Shown piece by piece: positions 7,762-17,969 of a stretch of DNA of 64,000 nt. Each line of letters begins with the position of its first letter. Position 1 is the first letter of the stretch. The DNA is taken from contig CAWBRU010000002.1 of assembly GCA_963791325.1 (NCBI GenBank), positions 434,001 to 498,000 of the forward strand, written 5' to 3'. The stretch comes from JBEVJK01 sp963791325 (lineage in GTDB: Bacteria; Pseudomonadota; Alphaproteobacteria; Rhizobiales; Rhizobiaceae). The notes beneath the pieces are model-generated. The model saw only the letters and a program-made list of their open reading frames with translations. It ran no database searches and was not told where the DNA came from. The position numbers and the translations under genes are program-made.

Positions 7762-9297
7762 TCACGATCTGCGGAGGGCACGCCGCGCGACTTCGGCGAT
7801 CTCGGATTCCGGACCCTTCTGGAAGCCGGTCAGCGCCCACAGCGCGAGCCCCGTGCCGACATAGCTGGCAGCCGCCAACGGGATCGAGGCGAACAATACC
7901 ACCAGGAGCGAGGCGCCGGCCTTGTCCAGCAGCGCGCGCAGCGCCAGCACCGCCAGGCTCATGCTGACCACGCTCGCCAGCGTACGCCAGTTGGCCATCA
8001 ATTGAGAGACGAGCGTCAAGCCGATCAGGCTGCGCACGAGCCGCATGTTGATATAGATGCCGATCAGGCCGACCAGGAGCCGGGCATAGAGCAGGCCCGT
8101 CAGGCCGCCCAGCCACAGGCCAAGGATGATCAGCGGCAGGCGGATCAAAAAATAGGTGAGGTCGCGGCTGAACGAGCGCTTGGTATTGCCGAGCGCGAAG
8201 GCGAGCGGCCGCATCGCCGAACTCAAGGTCTGCAGCCCGAGCACGATCGAGATGATCTGCACGACGATGACTGCGCCCATCCACTTCTCGCCAAGGGCCA
8301 GCCGCACGAACGGTTCTGCAATGAGCGGCAGTCCGAAGGCGACGGGAAACGCAATCGCGCTGATCAGCGTCTGCGCCGAGATGTAGGCCTGGCGCAAGCG
8401 GTCGCGATCGTGGCGGACATGCGACAGCGCCGGCAGCAGCATATTGGAGAATGGGGCGATGGCTTCGCGTGTGGGCAGCGATGATATGTTGTCGCCCATG
8501 GTGTAGTAGCCGAGCGTGGTGCGGCCGAGAAGCGTACCCATCAGCAGCTGGTCGATGCGGCCGTTGAGCACATCGATCGCGCTGCCCAGCGTCACCCAGA
8601 CCGAGAACGACATGAATTCGCGCATATGGCGCCACGATACGCGCGGCCGATAGGGCACGATCACATAGGTCATCACGACGCGCGACAGCTGCATGGCCAC
8701 GGTGCCGGCGACCAGTGCCCAATAGCTGTGGTAGAGCACCGCGACCATCACCGACACGATGAAGGACGCGAGCTTTTCGACCACGCCGATGGCAAAATCC
8801 TGCTTGAAGTTGAAAGCCCGTGCAAACATCGCCAAACGCGGGTTGGCGAGGCCGGTGATCATCAGGCTTGCCCCCAGCGCGACCATCACCGGCATGATCC
8901 GTGGCTCGTGGTAGGCTCGCGCAGCGGGATAGGCGATCGCGGCGAACAACAGCCCGATCAGCACGCTGCGCACTACATTCAACGTCCATACGGTGTGGAA
9001 ATGCTCCTCGGTCGGCTCGCTGTGACGGATCAGCGCCGATGACAGCGACATCTCCGTCACCGCCATGAAGATCGCCAGCAGCGCGGTGGCGAGCGCGACG
9101 AGGCCGAAATCTTCGGGCGTCAGCATGCGGGCCAGCACCAGGGTGCTGACGAAGCCGAGCGCGTTGACGATCATCCGCCCGGCGCCCAGCCATAGCGCCC
9201 CGCTTGCCAGCCGGTCCTTCACGGATCTCATCGGCGGTGCCGGCTCGGCGATCAAAGGGGATTGCAACAAGGAACCTGCCCGTTTCGTCTCTGGCAC
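7762..9297 (-). CDS. Polysaccharide flippase (Wzx/WzxC-like, MOP superfamily)
   Basis: A 511-residue integral membrane protein with 12-14 hydrophobic segments, the usual size for lipopolysaccharide or exopolysaccharide repeat-unit flippases. The beginning of the fold is VKDRLASGALWLGAGRMIVN, followed by LVLARMLTPEDFGLVALA, the characteristic first helices of this family. Later, FSFSVWVTLGSAIDVLNGR-like sequence and the loop MGTLLGRTTLGYYTMGDNIS are typical of WzxC-type members. It should move undecaprenyl-linked oligosaccharides across the inner membrane. Met23 (9231) is an alternative start closer to the fold. The pyruvyl transferase gene lies directly downstream. Confidence 0.85.
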   Translation of the reverse strand: MPETKRAGSLLQSPLIAEPAPPMRSVKDRLASGALWLGAGRMIVNALGFVSTLVLARMLTPEDFGLVALATALLAIFMAVTEMSLSSALIRHSEPTEEHFHTVWTLNVVRSVLIGLLFAAIAYPAARAYHEPRIMPVMVALGASLMITGLANPRLAMFARAFNFKQDFAIGVVEKLASFIVSVMVAVLYHSYWALVAGTVAMQLSRVVMTYVIVPYRPRVSWRHMREFMSFSVWVTLGSAIDVLNGRIDQLLMGTLLGRTTLGYYTMGDNISSLPTREAIAPFSNMLLPALSHVRHDRDRLRQAYISAQTLISAIAFPVAFGLPLIAEPFVRLALGEKWMGAVIVVQIISIVLGLQTLSSAMRPLAFALGNTKRSFSRDLTYFLIRLPLIILGLWLGGLTGLLYARLLVGLIGIYINMRLVRSLIGLTLVSQLMANWRTLASVVSMSLAVLALRALLDKAGASLLVVLFASIPLAAASYVGTGLALWALTGFQKGPESEIAEVARRALRRS

Positions 9298-9677
9298 CCG
9301 GGGCCGCTCCGCCGATCTCGCGAACGGCGCGCCGCAGCGAGCCTTTGATATGTTGCGCTCATGCCACCGAGGCCAGTCGAAGCAGCCGCGACCTCGCGTT
9401 CGGGTGCTGGGACATGGGCCTGTCGAGATCCGTGACGCGCTGATGTCGGCCGGCCCCTAGCAAATACCACCGCGCGTCGCCACAACCCCAACCTGCATGG
9501 GACGAAAGCGCAGCGGGAGACCGATCCCGAGACAGGGATGCGGGCAGGGCCGCGACCTCACTAGCGGAGCCGGAACTCCCATCGTAGTATCTCGGACGGC
9601 GATGGCGGTGCTCGGCCGAAGCGGCGTTACGCGGAGGCCGGCGCCGGCCGATATGCCATCACGATGGGAGGAAATCG
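9298..9677. other. Intergenic region without an identified gene
   Basis: A 380-bp stretch between the leftward flippase and the rightward ABC importer. No open frame with protein-like character and no RNA gene is seen. It should hold the divergent promoters. The only clear signal is the strong ribosome site GGGAGGAAATCG directly before ATG 9678. Confidence 0.5.
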
Positions 9678-10613
9678 ATGCTCAGGAAACTGACGCTCCT
9701 GGTCTTTTCGGCGCTGCTGGCGCTGGCGATGCCGGTGACGGCCCAGGCCAAGACCTTCTACTGGATTTCGCATGGCGGGCCGGCCGATCCGGTCTGGACC
9801 TACTTCCTGGCCGGCGCCAAGCAGTGGGCGAAGGATACCGGCAACACGGTCAACACCTCGTTCCACAATGGCGACGTGCCCTCGCAGCAGGAAGCGGTCC
9901 GCGCCGCGATCGCCGCCAAGGCCGACGGCATCGTCACCACCAGCCCCGATCCGGGCAGCCTGGTCGAGGTCGCCAAGGAGGCCAGCGCCGCCAAGCATCC
10001 CGATCATCAACTTCAACACGCCGGATCCGAAGGCGAGCTTCAACGCCTATGTCGGCGGCGACAACGTCGTCGTTCGGCAAGCACTGGGCGCAGTATCTGG
10101 TCGACAAGGGCCTGGTGAAGAAGGGCGACTTCGTCTGGATGCCGGTCGAGGTCCCCGGCGCCACCTACGGCGTCCAGGAGGAGAAAGGCATTATCGAGCG
10201 TGTTCGAGCCGCTCGGCATCACCTGGGAAGTCACCGAGGCCACGCTCGACCAGGCCGACGTCATCAGCCGCATGAGCGACTACCTGACCGCCAACCGCGC
10301 CAAGGTCAAGGCGATCATCGGCCTCGGCGACCTGGTCACCGGCAGCATCAAGCGGGTGTTCGACCAGGTCGGCGTCAAGCCGGGCGAAATCCCGGTGGTC
10401 GGCTGGGGCAATTCGCTCGACACCACCCAGGAAGTGCTCAACGGCTACGTCAACGCCGCGCAGTGGCAGGACCCGCAGGCGACCAGCTACGTCGCGCTGT
10501 CGCTCGCCGCGATGGCGACCGACGGCATCCCGCCCGGCTTCAACGTCATCACCGGCGCGCTCTACGAGAAGGACACCGCGCAGGTCTACGACAAGATCCT
10601 GTCCGGCAAGTGA
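9678..10613 (+). pseudogene. Sugar-type ABC importer substrate-binding protein, three frameshifts
   Basis: A periplasmic binding protein of the ribose/rhizopine class (Periplasmic_binding_4). It has a signal peptide ending in PVTAQAK at about residue 25, followed by FYWISHGGPADPVWTYFLAG. The rest is split over three frames: a shift near 9996 leads into IPIINFNTPDP, one near 10071 into FGKHWAQYLVDKGLVKKGDF, and one near 10199 into FEPLGITWEVTEATLDQADV, which then runs to the normal C-terminal YDKILSGK. Each shift is repaired by removing one C, and the protein sequence around the breaks is otherwise conserved. It heads an operon with a permease and ATPase and would define the importer's substrate, which is not deducible. 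Confidence 0.75.
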
Positions 10614-10683
10614 AATAGGCTGCGGCTCGGCAGATTCCGAGCGGTCGCGGCGGCGCGACTGTCTGCCGCAGCCTCGGAGAGCC

Positions 10684-11732
10684 GTGTCTGCACAGGGGCG
10701 GACGCGGCCTCGCCGATGCTCACCGGAGTCGCATGGTCTCACGTGGAAAATCGCATCCTGCTTCCAGCGCCTGATCGCCAGACCCGAGTTCGGGCCCTTC
10801 GTCCTGCTTGTCGTCGAGCTCGTCGTGTTCTGGTCGATCAACCACGACTTCCTGTCGCCGCAGAACATCAGCAACACGCTGGCCTTCACCGTCGAGCTCG
10901 GCCTGATCGCGCTGGCGATGACGCTGCTGATGACCTCCGGCGAGTTCGACCTGTCGGTCGGCTCGGTGTTCGGCTTCTCGCCGGTGCTGATGTGGACGCT
11001 GTTCAACAGCGGCGTCACCTCGCTGGAGGTCGGCCTTCGTCATCGCGCTGGTGGTCGCCGCGCTGATCGGGCTGGTCAACGGCTGGTTCGTCACCCGGCT
11101 GAAGATCCCGTCCTTCCTGGTGACGCTCGGCATGCTGCTGGTCGTGCGCGGCACCGCGCTGTTCGTCACCGACGGCTTTCCGCAGCGCACCTGGAGCGCC
11201 GACGACCAGCGGCTGGCCGACGTGCTGGTCGGCGATTTCTACATCGGGCCGTTCCGCATCTACATGTCGCTGTTCTGGTTCGTCGCCGCGGCGATCGTGC
11301 TCGGCTATCGTGCTGACGCAGACCAAGATCGGCAACTGGATCCAGGCCTCCGGCGGCAATCCCAATGCCGCGCGGGCGCGCGGCGTCAACGTCGACCGCA
11401 CCAAGATCGCCTGTTCATGCTTTCGGCGGTGATGGCGGCGTTCGCCGGCATCATCAGCTCGATCCGCACCTCGGCCGCCAATCCCAACAGCGGCACCGGC
11501 TACGAGCTCGAGGTGATCGCCATGGTGGTGATCGGCGGCACGGCGCTGACCGGCGGCCGCGGCACCATCATCGGCACGGTGCTCGGCATCTTCATCCTGC
11601 GCGTGATGCGCAACGGCATCGTGCTGATCGGCGTGCCCGGGCCTCGCCTACAACATCTTCATCGGCGCGATCATCCTCGGCATGATGGCGCTGCATTACG
11701 GGCTCGAACGCCGGCATCAGGCGGGGACCTGA
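10684..11732 (+). pseudogene. Sugar-type ABC importer permease (RbsC-like), several frameshifts
   Basis: An inner-membrane permease of the ribose/xylose branch. Recognisable parts are NISNTLAFTVELGLIALAMT and GEFDLSVGSVFGFSPVLMW (the family's E-x-D-L-S-V-G motif), then NGWFVTRLKIPSFLVTLGML, then GGNPNAARARGVNVDRTKI, the cytoplasmic loop that contacts the ATPase. The end is GYELEVIAMVVIGGTALTGG and LGMMALHYGLERR. Single-C insertions near 11034, 11309 and 11642 and a one-base deletion near 11413 separate these. The start is uncertain: GTG 10684 is in the first frame, while ATG 10716 lies in another. The stop at 11730-11732 is 3 bp before the ATPase gene. Confidence 0.7.
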
Positions 11733-11735
11733 GCG

Positions 11736-12514
<779 letters not shown>

Positions 12515-12558
12515 GAGCGCCGGGCGCCCAGAGCGCTGAACCGGCCTAGGCCCGGCAA

Positions 12559-13180
12559 TCAGGCCTGGGCGAGCCGGCCTTCCTGGACGATCGATCGCAA
12601 ATAGTCCTGCGTCGACCGGATCAGCGCCTCGACGCTCTGTGTCGAGCGTGCCCGGTTCGGCTTGGCAAGCTCCTGCAGGATCAGCCCGTCGACCCCTGCC
12701 AGCATGAACCGCGCGACCGCCCGGACCTGCTCCGGTGTGAGGCTGCGCGCGGCAGGCGAAGCGCTCTGCAGGAGATCGGCATAGACCTCGACATAGGCAT
12801 CATACTGCCGCTCGGCGAGCCATGCCGCGCCCTCCCGAAGGGCGTAGAGCGTGAGTTCGTATTGGACGACCTGCAGCATGCGCGACTGCATCACCCAGCG
12901 CCACGACGCCCCAAGGATCTGCTCCACACTCTTGTCGAGGGTCTCGCTGGTCTCGCCGCCGTCGCGCAGCGCCCGAGTTCATCTCGCCGATCAGCCAGTC
13001 CAGCACGGCCAGCAAAAGCTCGCTTTTGCTCTGGAAATGGTAGTGGAGCGCCGCCAGCTGCACGCCCGCCGCCGCGGCGATCTTGCGGGTCGTGACCCCC
13101 AGCACGCCGACCTCGGCCAAAGCCCGGACGGCGCCTTCGATAATCTGCGCCCGCGTCCGCTCGCCTTTGAGCTTGCTCAT
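12559..13180 (-). pseudogene. TetR-family transcriptional regulator, one frameshift
   Basis: Residues 1-50 are a TetR N-terminal helix-turn-helix: TRAQIIEGAVRALAEVGVLG, then VTTRKIAAAAGVQLAALHYH and FQSKSELL. After IGEMNS the frame breaks near 12973 (an extra C on the plus strand, G in the gene). It resumes as ALRDGGETSETLDKSVEQIL and runs through a C-terminal ligand domain (MLAGVDGLILQELAKPN) to a normal end. Total length would be about 206 residues, normal for the family. It is divergent from the deacetylase gene at 13427, so it probably controls the deacetylase/importer cluster. The 13181-13426 gap should contain its operator, but no clear palindrome is seen. Confidence 0.75.
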
Positions 13181-13426
13181 GCCCCATCCATCCCCGGTCG
13201 GACATTTTGCTTGTAAGCCACGGGCTGAAAATGATCAAACGACCATTTTGGTCGATTGACCGGGTTCGCTGGCCAAAGTACAGTCGCGGACGTGCTTGCG
13301 CCATTGCCGGCCGCGAGCTGACACGACGCTTCGCCAAAGCCTTTGCCCTGGCCGTCTTCCAAGACGCCATCTGCATGGCTGTGCCCGGTCGGCCCGCAAT
13401 GGGGGAGCATGAGAGGGGATGGGCCG

Positions 13427-14527
13427 ATGAGCACGGGATGGCTCAGTCACGAACTCTTCATGTGGCACGACACCGGCACGTCCGCCGGCGTCCTGCCTGC
13501 CGGCCTCACGGTCCAGCCGGGCATTCCTTACGAGAATCCGGAGCCGAAGCGGCGCTTTCGCAACCTGGTCGAGGTCAGCGGCCTGGCCGACCGGCTCGTT
13601 CGCCTGCAGCCCCGCTGCGCAACCGAGGCGGAGCTGGCGCGGGTGCACACCCCCGGCCACATCGCCAACATCAAGGCGCTGAGTGACGCAGGCGGCGGCG
13701 AAGCCAGTCCGCTGACACCTCTCGGCCGCGGCAGCTTCGAGATCGCCCGGCTGGCGGCAGGCGGGGTGATCGTCGCCGTCGAGGCCGTCATCCAAGGCCG
13801 GGTGTCGAATGCCTACGCGCTGGTTCGTCCCCCCGGCCACCATGCGGTTGCCGACCTGGGCATGGGCTTCTGCTTGTTCGCCAATGCCGCCATTGCGATC
13901 CGCCACGCACAGGAGCGTTTCGGCCTTCGGCGGATCGCCACGGTCGACTGGGACGTGCATCATGGCAACGGCAGCCAATCGATCTTCTACGCCGACCCGC
14001 GGGTGCTGACGGTCTCGCTGCATCAGGACCGGCTCTACCCGCCGGATTCGGGCGGCTTGGAGGAGAACGGCACCGGGCCGGGCAAGGGCTACAATCTGAA
14101 TGTCCCGCTGCCGCCGGGAAGCGGCAACGGGGCCTATGTCGAGGCGATGGGCCGCGTCGTCGTTCCCGCCTTGGAGCGCTACCGGCCCGAGCTGATCGTC
14201 GCCCCCTGCGGCTTCGACGCGTCGGGCCTCGACCCTCTCGGACGCATGCTCGTTTCGAGCGACGGCTTCCGCGCGATGACCAAGCTGCTCAAGGCCGCGG
14301 CGGAGTGCCTGTGTGGCGGCCGGATCGTCATGGTCCACGAGGGCGGTTACTCCGAAAGCTATGTGCCGTATTGCGGGCTGGCAGTGCTCGAGGCGCTCGC
14401 CGGGATCGACACCGGGGTCGAGGACAGCTGGGCGCCGCGCATGGCCGCATGGGGCCAGCAATCGCTTCAGCCGCACCAAGCCGAGGCGATCGCCCAGGCG
14501 GAACGGCTGCTTGCCAATATTTCATGA
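13427..14527 (+). CDS. Class II histone-deacetylase-like amidohydrolase (acetylpolyamine deacetylase type)
   Basis: A 366-residue zinc amidohydrolase of the HDAC/acetylpolyamine amidohydrolase superfamily. The charge-relay His pair is in RPPGHHAVADLGMGFCLFAN (about residues 138-157). The metal ligands follow in TVDWDVHHGNG (Asp and His) and APCGFDASGLDPLG (Asp). GGYSESYVPYCG supplies the catalytic-Tyr region. It should remove acetyl groups from acetylpolyamines or other N-acetyl amines in the cytoplasm. ATG 13427 follows GAGAGGGGATGGGCCG and starts directly at STGWLSHELFMWHDTGT, the conserved beginning. It lies between a divergent TetR regulator and an amide/amino-acid-type ABC importer, suggesting uptake and deacetylation of one substrate. 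No frameshift is seen. Confidence 0.9.
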   Translation: MSTGWLSHELFMWHDTGTSAGVLPAGLTVQPGIPYENPEPKRRFRNLVEVSGLADRLVRLQPRCATEAELARVHTPGHIANIKALSDAGGGEASPLTPLGRGSFEIARLAAGGVIVAVEAVIQGRVSNAYALVRPPGHHAVADLGMGFCLFANAAIAIRHAQERFGLRRIATVDWDVHHGNGSQSIFYADPRVLTVSLHQDRLYPPDSGGLEENGTGPGKGYNLNVPLPPGSGNGAYVEAMGRVVVPALERYRPELIVAPCGFDASGLDPLGRMLVSSDGFRAMTKLLKAAAECLCGGRIVMVHEGGYSESYVPYCGLAVLEALAGIDTGVEDSWAPRMAAWGQQSLQPHQAEAIAQAERLLANIS

Positions 14528-14550
14528 CGGCGTTTCCGGAGGAGAGAGCC

Positions 14551-15430
14551 ATGCGCCAGCCGACACTCAGCAGACCCGACGTCGTCACCAGCCGGCGTGG
14601 CTTTCTCGGGGCTTCGGCGCTGACCGGGGCAGCCGCCGTGCTGGCCGGCCTCAACGACGGCGCGCGCGCCGCCGGTGCAGCGATCCCGGTGGGCCAAGCC
14701 GCGCCGCTCACCGATTTCGCCGCCGCCGACGGAATCGAATTCAGGAACGGCCTGACGCTCGCCTGCGAGGAGATCAACGCCCTGGGCGGCATTCTCGGGC
14801 GGCCGCTGGAGCCCTATTTCGAAGACACCGGCCAGATGGGTGACGCCACCAATGTTCAGGCGGTGCAGCGGCTGATCGACCGGCACGCGGTGCATGCCGT
14901 CATCAACGGTTGTAATGTCGGCTCCGGCGCTGCGGTGCAGGACGTGATCGCCAGATTCCGGCATCATCTATGTCCATTACGACACCACCATCGCGCACAA
15001 CAATCTGATCAAATCCGACCCGGACAAATATTTCGGCTCGTTCCAGGGCGATCCGGCCGAGCTCTGGTATGGCGAGGGCCTGCTCGACTATCTGAAATCG
15101 CTCGAGGCGGGCGGCCAATGGAAGCCCGCCAACGACAAGCTCGCGATCATCGCCAGCGCCGGCGTCTACAGCGTCAACATCGCCAATGCGGTCAAGGACA
15201 AGGCCGCCGCTTACGGCTGGACCGTCGACCTGTTCGAAACCGTCAACGTGCCGATCTCGGAATGGGGGCCGACGCTGGCGAAGATCCGCCAGAATCCGCA
15301 CGGTGCCATCGTGATCACGCACTTCTATCCGGGCGATCTCGCCCAGTTCATGGTCCAGTTCATCCAGAACCCGACGCCCAGCCTGATCTACATGCAGTAT
15401 GGCCCGTCGATCCCTGCCTTCCGCGACATC
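14551..15430 (+). pseudogene. Branched-chain/amide-type ABC substrate-binding protein, truncated and fused to the next gene
   Basis: The protein begins with a Tat-type signal (TSRRGFLGASALTGAAAVLA) and continues as a Periplasmic_binding_6 protein: IPVGQAAPLTDFAAADGIEF, then GLTLACEEINALGGILGRPL. An extra base near 14951 breaks the frame; the next frame gives DSGIIYVHYDTTIAHNN and KLAIIASAGVYSVNIANAVK. The sequence stops matching the family after YGPSIPAFRDI, about two-thirds of the normal length, and runs directly and in frame into the ATPase segment PLLSCRNLTKRFG. The C-terminal third is therefore missing. Start ATG 14551 has a strong GGAGGAGAG ribosome site and is 23 bp after the deacetylase stop. 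Confidence 0.75.
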
Positions 15431-16223
15431 GGCAAGGAACGGCCGCTGCTCAGCTGCCGCAACCTCACGAAGAGGTTCGGCGCCCTGACCGCGGTCAAGG
15501 ATTTCAGCCTCGACCTCCAGGCCGGCGAGACCCTCGGCATCGGCGGACCGAACGGGGCCGGAAAGACCACCCTGTTCGACGTGATTTCCGGTCTGACCCC
15601 GGCGAGCGGCGGGGCGGTCTCGTTCAACGGCCGGGACATCACCGGGCTTTCGGCCGACCGCATCTGTCACCAGGGGCTGCTGCGCACGTTCCAGCTCAAT
15701 GCCGGCTTCGACAGCCTGACAGTGGCCGAGACGGCGCTGGCTGCAGCCCATTTCGGCCCGCGGGCGCGGTGGTGGCCCGGGCTTCGTCTCGACCGGACGG
15801 CGCGCCGGCGATCGGCGGAAGCCCTCGCGCTGGTCGGGCTTGCACCCTGGCGCGATGCGCGCACCGCCACCCTCCCGGTGCTCGAGCGCAAGCTGCTGAT
15901 GATGGCCAGCGCGCTTGCCGCCGGACCAAAACTCCTGCTGCTCGACGAGCCCGCCGGCGGGCTGACGCCGAAGGAGATCGACCGCATGATCGGCGTGGTC
16001 GAGCTCATCAATGGCCACGGCATCAGCGTCATGCTGATCGAGCATGTGATGCGCTTTCTGGTCCGCGTCGCCGCGCGCGTGATCGTCATGCACAATGGCG
16101 AGAAGCTCTACGAGGGGCCATCCGGCGGACTTGCCGGGGACCGCGCGGGTCGTCGAGGTCTATCTCGGCAGCGGTGCCACCTCCCAGCTCAAGCTGCGCG
16201 CCGGCGCCGCGCATCCGGCATGA
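15431..16223 (+). pseudogene. Branched-chain-type ABC ATPase LivG-like, 5'-truncated and fused
   Basis: The ATPase reads PLLSCRNLTKRFGALTAVKD. The Walker A motif is GGPNGAGKTT, and LLRTFQLNAGFDSLTVAET contains the Q-loop. A degenerate signature (TLPVLERKLLMMASALAAGP) is followed by LLLLDEPAGGLTPKEIDRM as Walker B. No independent ATG is present; the 5' end has been joined to the truncated binding-protein gene near 15430-15440. An extra base near 16146 displaces the C-terminus, whose natural end is VVEVYLGSGATSQLKL... with TGA 16221-16223 overlapping the next gene's ATG (ATGA). The signature lacks the usual LSGGQ, which is common in amide-type LivG paralogues. Confidence 0.75.
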
Positions 16224-16938
16224 CGGCTCAGCCGCTGCTCGAGGTGCGCGGGCTCGTCTCGGGCTATGGCGGCCTGCGCGTCCTCGACGGGCTGTCGTTC
16301 ACCGTTGCGGAGGGCGAGTTCCTGGCGATCGTCGGCCCCAACGGTCACGGCAAGACGACCTTGCTCAAGACCATTTCCGGCCTGGTCGCCGCGCGCCAAG
16401 GCACCATCACCTTCGCCGGCGCGCCGATCGCCAATTTGCGGCCCGACCGGGTGGTGGCCGCCGGTCTGGTCCACGTTCCCCAAGGCGACCTTCTGTTCCC
16501 CGACATGAGCGTGCGCGAGAACCTCCTGATGGGTGCCTATGTGCCCGCGGCGGCCAGCCGGGCGCACGCACGGCTGGCGGAGGTGTTCGCGTTCCTGCCC
16601 AAGCTCCGCGAGCGGCAGGACCAGGCGGCAGCGACCCTCTCCGGCGGCGAGCGGCGAATGGTCGGCATCGGGCGCGGCATGATGGCTGCCGGCAAGCTGC
16701 TGATGCTGGACGAGCCGTCGCTCGGCCTGGCGCCGATCTCATCGACCAGATCTATGCGTTGATCGACGGGCTGAAAGCGGCGGGCAAGACGATCCTCTTG
16801 GTCGAGGAGAACCCGGTGCGCATCTTCGAACGTGCCGACCGGGCCTGTCTCCTCGACAATGGCCGGTTCGTTTGGACCGGGAGCGGCCCGGAGCTGATGC
16901 AGCGCCCCGAGATCCTGGAAACCTATCTCGGCCATTAG
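16220..16938 (+). pseudogene. Branched-chain-type ABC ATPase LivF-like, one frameshift
   Basis: Starts at ATG 16220, overlapping the preceding stop by four bases. Walker A is GPNGHGKTT; VHVPQGDLLFPDMSVRENLL contains the Q-loop region; TLSGGERRMVGIGRGMMAAG is the signature; KLLMLDEPSLGLAP is Walker B. A single-base loss near 16734 shifts the frame directly after LAP, and the remaining sequence (DLIDQIYALIDGLKAAGKTI, then LLVEENPVRIFERADRACLL) is a normal LivF C-terminus. One intact frame would give about 239 residues, the family length. It is the second ATPase of the importer, with the permease gene immediately downstream. Confidence 0.75.
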
Positions 16939-16997
16939 CGAATGGATGTCGCCGTTCAGATCATCGCCTCGGCGCGCGGCGCGATCTTCTCGCCGGC

Positions 16998-17969
16998 ATG
17001 GCGCTGCTTTTCTGCGCGCTCATCGTCCCGTTCGCCGCCCCCGACCGGTACGTGATCACCCAGGCAACCCTGTTCTTCCTGTGGGCGACCGTCGTCACGC
17101 AATGGAACCTGGTGCTCGGCGTCGGCGGCGTCTTCTCGCTCGCCCAGATGGTGCTGTTTGCGGTCGGCGCCTATGGCACAGCGATGCTGGGATCGTATGG
17201 CGGCTGGCCGCTATGGCTGGCGATGCCCGTGGCGGCGCTGGCGGCGGTGGCCGCTTCGGTGCTGATCGGACTGGCCTGTCTGCGGCTCAAGGGCCCCTAC
17301 GTCGCCCTGCTGACGCTGGCGATTGCCCAGGTCATCAATCTCGCGATCATCAACGACACCGCCTGCTTCACCACCGATCAGGGCGGCTGCATGCCGCTGT
17401 TCGGCGGCGTGCGCGGCATCGGCCGCTTCGGCGATCTCGGCTTTCGCAGCTGGCTCGGGCCGAAGGCGATCGTGGCCGATTATCTGCTGGCGCTGGCAGT
17501 GCTGGCGGCAGCTTTCGCCGCCTCGGTCGTCGTCATCCGCGGACCGCTCGGCCTGGCGTTCAAATCGCTGCGCGACAACCCCGCCTATGCGCAGGCGCGC
17601 GGCATCGGCAAGTTCCGCACCCAGCTGTGGGTTTTCGGCCTGTCGGCGCTGTTCACCGGGCTCGCCGGCGCCGTCTATGCGGCGCATTTCAAGGTGGTGG
17701 GTCCGACGATCTTCTCGTTCACCCTGCTGCTCTTTCTGCTGTCGATGATCGTGGTCGGCGGGATGGGCTCGATCTGGGGGCCGCTGATCGGCGCGGCGTT
17801 GCTGATCCTGTCGGACGAGGCGCTGAAGGAGCTTCTGGACTGGCGCGCGCTCGGCATGGGGCTGGTGCTGCCGGTCTGCGTGGTGCTGCTGCCGGGCGGC
17901 GTGATCGGGCTGGCGCGACGGCGGCTGCCGGCAAGACTGGCCGCCCGCTTCCGACGGCTGTCGTCATGA
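16998..17969 (+). CDS. Branched-chain-type ABC permease LivM-like
   Basis: A 323-residue inner-membrane protein with about nine hydrophobic helices. It contains TQWNLVLGVGGVFSLAQMVL, ALLTLAIAQVINLAIINDTA, and the cytoplasmic loop FKSLRDNPAYAQARGIGKFR, the LivM-type ATPase contact motif. The ending GGMGSIWGPLIGAALLILSD is also typical. The natural start is probably ATG 16942 or 16946 just after livF, but neither is in frame with the body, so either a further indel lies in 16950-16995 or translation starts at ATG 16998, which is given here. No LivH-type permease is present, although importers of this class need two different permeases. Confidence 0.75.
   Translation: MALLFCALIVPFAAPDRYVITQATLFFLWATVVTQWNLVLGVGGVFSLAQMVLFAVGAYGTAMLGSYGGWPLWLAMPVAALAAVAASVLIGLACLRLKGPYVALLTLAIAQVINLAIINDTACFTTDQGGCMPLFGGVRGIGRFGDLGFRSWLGPKAIVADYLLALAVLAAAFAASVVVIRGPLGLAFKSLRDNPAYAQARGIGKFRTQLWVFGLSALFTGLAGAVYAAHFKVVGPTIFSFTLLLFLLSMIVVGGMGSIWGPLIGAALLILSDEALKELLDWRALGMGLVLPVCVVLLPGGVIGLARRRLPARLAARFRRLSS

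Noticed and set aside
15248..16762. One continuous frame covering both LivG and LivF as a natural ATPase fusion
   Set aside because: The natural LivG end and the overlapping LivF ATG (ATGA at 16220-16223) are visible, and the read-through arises from a one-base insertion.
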